A DNA stretch of 64,000 nucleotides from Cyclobacteriaceae bacterium (lineage in GTDB: Bacteria > Bacteroidota > Bacteroidia > Cytophagales > Cyclobacteriaceae): the NCBI GenBank assembly GCA_028281285.1, contig JANQKF010000008.1:155505-219504 (forward strand), in the 5' to 3' direction. Position 1 is the first letter of the stretch, and every line of letters starts with the position of its first letter. The notes beneath the pieces are model-generated. The model was given only the letters and a program-made list of their open reading frames with translations. It was not told where the DNA came from and searched no databases. Position numbers and translations under genes: made by a program. Shown here one piece after another: positions 60,969 through 64,000 of this stretch.

Positions 60969-61916
60969 CTATCCAATACGATAGAGATTGGATATTTTCC
61001 CTACTAAAACCTCATTGATTCGCTTGTATGAAGCATAAGTCCAGCCACCCACATGCGGGGAAAGAATCACATTTTTACGCGAAAACAAGTCCTCAAAATC
61101 GTCTTTCTGGTCTTTAGTCAATGCATCAAATTTTTCTTTCTCCAACACGTCAAGTGCCGCTGCCTTGACTTTCCCTGAATCGAGAACATTGAGCAAATCT
61201 TTGACTGGTACGATTTCGCCCCTCGCTGTATTCAACAGGTAAATGTCTTTGGAAAAATTGTTGAAAAAATCTTCATTGATCCACCCTCTGGTTTCTTCGG
61301 TTAGAGGAACATGAAGACTTAGAATGTCTGTTTTGTCAAAGAGTTTCTCTAATGAAACTTCTTCAACTGTTTTGGTGCCAAAACCCTTTTTGTATCGGTC
61401 GTACACCACCACCCGACAATCAAATGCCCGTAGTCGCTGTACGAACGCCTGTCCCATATAGCCGAACCCAATTATACCCACCGTCTTATCACTTAACTCT
61501 ATCCCACGGTTTTCTTCACGGTGCCATATCCAGTTCCTGACTTCCTTGTCGGCCGTAACAATATTGTTAAGCAAAGAAAGAAGCAGGCCCATTGCGTGTT
61601 CGGCTAAAGCATCTCGATTTCCTTCCGGAGCATTGAGCATTTCAATGCCTTTAGACTCCACATATTCTACATCAATTTGATCCAGCCCTGCTCCTGCTCG
61701 GGCGATAAATTCGAGATTGGCAGCGGCATCAACTACCTCTTTGTCTACCAGAGTCTTGCTCCTGATGATCAGGCCATGATACGGGCCAATTTGCTCAATG
61801 ATCTCTTCACGAGTAATCCGAGGTCTATAACTTACAACTACCCCAAGGTCATCCAATAGCTTAAGGATGCTATCATGCATTTCGTCTACAATCAGGACTC
61901 CTTTTCTCATGGTCAT
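60969..61916 (-). CDS. D-isomer-specific 2-hydroxyacid dehydrogenase (phosphoglycerate dehydrogenase-like)
   Basis: The protein has 315 residues. NAD motif GIIGFGYMGQAFVQRL, the RAGAGLDQIDVEY segment, the catalytic Arg in LNTARGEIV and the His in SPHVGGWTYAS are present. It resembles 3-phosphoglycerate dehydrogenase without the ACT domain; the exact substrate is unsure. It is last in the rsmA-mgtE-dehydrogenase set and overlaps mgtE by four bases. Confidence 0.88.
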   Translation of the reverse strand: MTMRKGVLIVDEMHDSILKLLDDLGVVVSYRPRITREEIIEQIGPYHGLIIRSKTLVDKEVVDAAANLEFIARAGAGLDQIDVEYVESKGIEMLNAPEGNRDALAEHAMGLLLSLLNNIVTADKEVRNWIWHREENRGIELSDKTVGIIGFGYMGQAFVQRLRAFDCRVVVYDRYKKGFGTKTVEEVSLEKLFDKTDILSLHVPLTEETRGWINEDFFNNFSKDIYLLNTARGEIVPVKDLLNVLDSGKVKAAALDVLEKEKFDALTKDQKDDFEDLFSRKNVILSPHVGGWTYASYKRINEVLVGKISNLYRIG

Positions 61917-63274
61917 AGTAATAGATTGGCAACCGCCAGATAAACAATAATTCCTAGAATATCATTGGTGGTGGTGATAAAAGGCCCTGAGGCCAATGCC
62001 GGATTAATGCCAAATTTGTCTAATACCAAAGGTGTGGATGTTCCCATAAATGAGGCCAGTAAAACTACTCCCTGGAGTGCCACGGCTACGACCAGTCCAA
62101 GCTGACTACTCCCATTCACAACGTATACCAGAAGAAAACTGAACGCACCAAGCACAACACCTGAAAGGATGGCTATCAGTATCATTTTCCCTAATCTTTT
62201 GAGAAAAGTATCTTCAAATACTGACTTATTAGCCAGACTCTGCACCACTAAGGTTGAAGATTGGATACCTACATTACCTCCCGTTGCCATCACGAGAGGA
62301 ATGAACATTGCTAATGCAGCATTATCTCTAATATCGTTTTCAAAATAACCGATAGCCCAGGCTCCCAGCATCCCGCCAACAAGACCGATCAGGAGCCAAG
62401 GCAGCCTTGCCTTCGAAATGGCCCAAATACTATCATCCTCCTCAACATCCGAAGAAATACCAGCCATTAATTGCATGTCCTCCTCCGCCTGCTCGGTGAT
62501 TACATCGACAACATCATCAATAGTAATGCGCCCAACAAGTTTACCCTGAAGGTTTACCACAGGAACCGCGTCCAAATCATACTTCTGCATGATATCAGCC
62601 ACCTCCTCTTCATCCAAATAGGTTTCTACGGATATGATATCCTCATCAAAAATGTCTTGAATACGCGTATGATCGCTTGAAAGAATAATCTTCTTTACTG
62701 ATACCTTTCCTTGAAGATTGTTGTGGTCATCAACAACATATATTGAATAAATCTTTTCGACATTCTCACGCTGCCTGCGTATTTCTTCAATGGTCTGAAC
62801 CACCGTCCAATTGATATTGGCCACGATCATCTCCTTGGCCATCAGACCTCCGGCACAGTCATCATCATATCGCATAAGCTCCATGACATGTGCCGCGGTC
62901 TCCGGATCATTGATATGTGAAATTACCTGCTCCCTTTTCTTAACCGGTAACTGGTTGATTACATCGGCAGCATCATCGGATTCCATTTCAATGATATAAC
63001 CGGCCAATTCTTTAGGTTCAAATTTTTCGAGGAACTTGTTTCGAGTATCATCTTCTAAATCCTCGAGAATGTCAGCGCCTAATTCATCATTGAGAATATC
63101 GATAACAAATTTGGCTGTATCAGAGTCTACTTCGTCCAACAGAGCCGAAATATCCGCTGAATTCACCCCTTCCATTGTATCACGAACGAATGCAACATCT
63201 CCTGTCTCAAAAGCAAGCTGTAGTGCTTCGAGATACTCTTTGGAGAGCTCAAATATCATTCTTTCTTCTGCCAC
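61913..63274 (-). CDS. mgtE: Magnesium transporter MgtE
   Basis: The protein has 453 residues. The N-terminal MgtE-N helical domain (FETGDVAFVRDTMEGVNSADI) is followed by two CBS domains (DHNNLQGKVSVKKIILS, VPVVNLQGKLVGRITIDDV) and five TM helices with the pore motif GTSTPLVLDKFGINPALASGPF. It is a Mg2+-gated channel. The start overlaps rsmA by 19 bases. Confidence 0.95.
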   Translation of the reverse strand: MAEERMIFELSKEYLEALQLAFETGDVAFVRDTMEGVNSADISALLDEVDSDTAKFVIDILNDELGADILEDLEDDTRNKFLEKFEPKELAGYIIEMESDDAADVINQLPVKKREQVISHINDPETAAHVMELMRYDDDCAGGLMAKEMIVANINWTVVQTIEEIRRQRENVEKIYSIYVVDDHNNLQGKVSVKKIILSSDHTRIQDIFDEDIISVETYLDEEEVADIMQKYDLDAVPVVNLQGKLVGRITIDDVVDVITEQAEEDMQLMAGISSDVEEDDSIWAISKARLPWLLIGLVGGMLGAWAIGYFENDIRDNAALAMFIPLVMATGGNVGIQSSTLVVQSLANKSVFEDTFLKRLGKMILIAILSGVVLGAFSFLLVYVVNGSSQLGLVVAVALQGVVLLASFMGTSTPLVLDKFGINPALASGPFITTTNDILGIIVYLAVANLLL

Positions 63275-64000
63275 AAGGAGATTTGATTAGTAAGGTCAAC
63301 AAACTCATTTACAGATAATTGCTCTGCCCTTAAATCCAAAACTTTGAGGTCTCTTATCTGCTCGGGCAAATTTATCGGTTTTAATGCATTACGCAACGTT
63401 TTCCTTCTCATTTGAAAAGACTGTTTCACTACACGGAAAAAAAGGCGCTCGTCACAGTCCAATTCCTTGACCTCATTCCTCTTTAATCTTATCACTGCAG
63501 AATTCACCTTGGGAGGTGGGTTAAACACTCCAGGTTTGACGGTAAACAAATATTCAAGCTTATAATAGGCTTGTAGCAAAACGCTCAATATTCCATAAGT
63601 TTTGCTTCCCGGCCCAGCGACCAGTCGATCCGCCACCTCTTTCTGGATCATACAGACTACTTCAGGTATTTGATTTCTTTTCTCCAGAATCTTAAAGAAT
63701 ATTTGACTCGATATGTTGTATGGAAAGTTGCCGATTACACCATAAGTAGAGCCAGACAGTGCCTCGATTTTTTCCTTCAAAAAATCACCATGAGTAGTCC
63801 TTTCTCTGAGTTCTGCAAACTTCTCATTCAAGTATTCAATTGATTCACCATCAACGTCAATCAAAAAGATTCGATAGGGTGTTTGAACAATAAATTGAGT
63901 AAGCACCCCGGTTCCCGGTCCTATCTCAAGCAGATCGTTGTATTCCCGATGCCCGGTTAAGGAATCAGCAATCCGTCTGGCAACATTTAAATCTGTCAAA
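63256..64000 (-). CDS. rsmA: 16S rRNA (adenine1518/1519-N6) dimethyltransferase, N-terminus missing
   Basis: About 248 residues are visible. SAM motif LEIGPGTGVLTQF and the catalytic NFPYNISSQIFFKIL (NxPY) are intact; the C-terminal domain ends in a short charged tail. The track's M is a TTG read as Met at the edge; by family comparison it is the Leu of the usual HFLTDLN region, so roughly 15 residues are cut off. It methylates two adenines in helix 45 of 16S rRNA. Confidence 0.93.
   Translation of the reverse strand, partial: LTDLNVARRIADSLTGHREYNDLLEIGPGTGVLTQFIVQTPYRIFLIDVDGESIEYLNEKFAELRERTTHGDFLKEKIEALSGSTYGVIGNFPYNISSQIFFKILEKRNQIPEVVCMIQKEVADRLVAGPGSKTYGILSVLLQAYYKLEYLFTVKPGVFNPPPKVNSAVIRLKRNEVKELDCDERLFFRVVKQSFQMRRKTLRNALKPINLPEQIRDLKVLDLRAEQLSVNEFVDLTNQISLWQKKE

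Noticed and set aside
1-64000. CRISPR arrays, integrases, transposases, prophage
   Set aside because: I found no regularly spaced direct repeats, no transposase or integrase motifs and no phage structural genes in either strand.

Overview
The window looks like chromosomal DNA of a marine-type Bacteroidota, most likely a Cytophagales relative (Roseivirga/Fulvivirga-like). The clues are an alternative complex III (act) cluster fused to an aa3 oxidase cluster, a TamB protein divergent from tsaD, permeases with a Bacteroidota prefix domain, lipoproteins with S-[CA]-C lipoboxes, a fused E1 alpha/beta 2-oxoacid dehydrogenase, and promoters of the Bacteroidota type (TTTG, 19 bp, TAnnTTTG). Nothing points to a plasmid, phage, CRISPR array or insertion sequence. 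It reads as a housekeeping region with a few decayed or rearranged spots.

Bases 1-20650 are almost entirely on the minus strand. The block is a respiratory super-operon, read right to left: actA-B-C-D-E-F (quinol:cytochrome c oxidoreductase), ctaC and ctaD (oxidase subunits II and I), ctaA and ctaB (heme A and heme O synthesis), two subunit III paralogs and a subunit IV. After a terminator come an SCO-like protein without copper ligands, a DUF420 protein, a small membrane protein and a DUF983 protein. A very large NtrY-like histidine kinase closes the left end and runs off the window. Together these genes take electrons from quinol to oxygen and build the needed cofactors.

Bases 20650-27430 hold tRNA-Cys, a decayed second tRNA-Cys copy that keeps the only good promoter, rpsA with a structured leader, a small lipoprotein, and a tight operon tsaD - thioesterase - smpB - NlpC/P60 - HNH. 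Bases 27431-38880 are on the plus strand: a TamB-like protein, a photolyase, a DUF2279 protein, a FtsX-type permease, RNase P RNA, and a sigma-54 activator that lacks a DNA-binding domain. A 44-codon lipoprotein absent from the ORF track faces it.

Bases 39099-49400 are mixed metabolism: a LuxE-like acyl-activating protein, a lipoprotein, the E1 alpha/beta fusion, alanine dehydrogenase, an SDR, an AlkB-like membrane monooxygenase, a stand-alone HsdR_N nuclease domain, AMP nucleosidase and an MFS transporter. Bases 49459-52333 are an ExbB/ExbD operon with a duplicated last exbD behind a terminator, followed by tRNA-Ser(GGA). Bases 52675-58792 form a seven-gene, overlapping minus-strand operon: glycosyltransferase, small winged-helix-like protein, SpoIIE-type phosphatase, polysaccharide deacetylase, second glycosyltransferase, TatD and asparaginase. 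Bases 58859-64000 hold ruvC, an NTF2-like protein, HIT, greA, a 2-hydroxyacid dehydrogenase, mgtE and the 3' part of rsmA.

I see no clear-cut new defence or mobile system. The best leads are the tRNA-Cys pseudogene with its retained promoter, the phosphatase-linked glycan operon, the response regulator without an HTH, the copper-ligand-free SCO protein inside the oxidase cluster, and hairpins just downstream of the rpsA and greA promoters.
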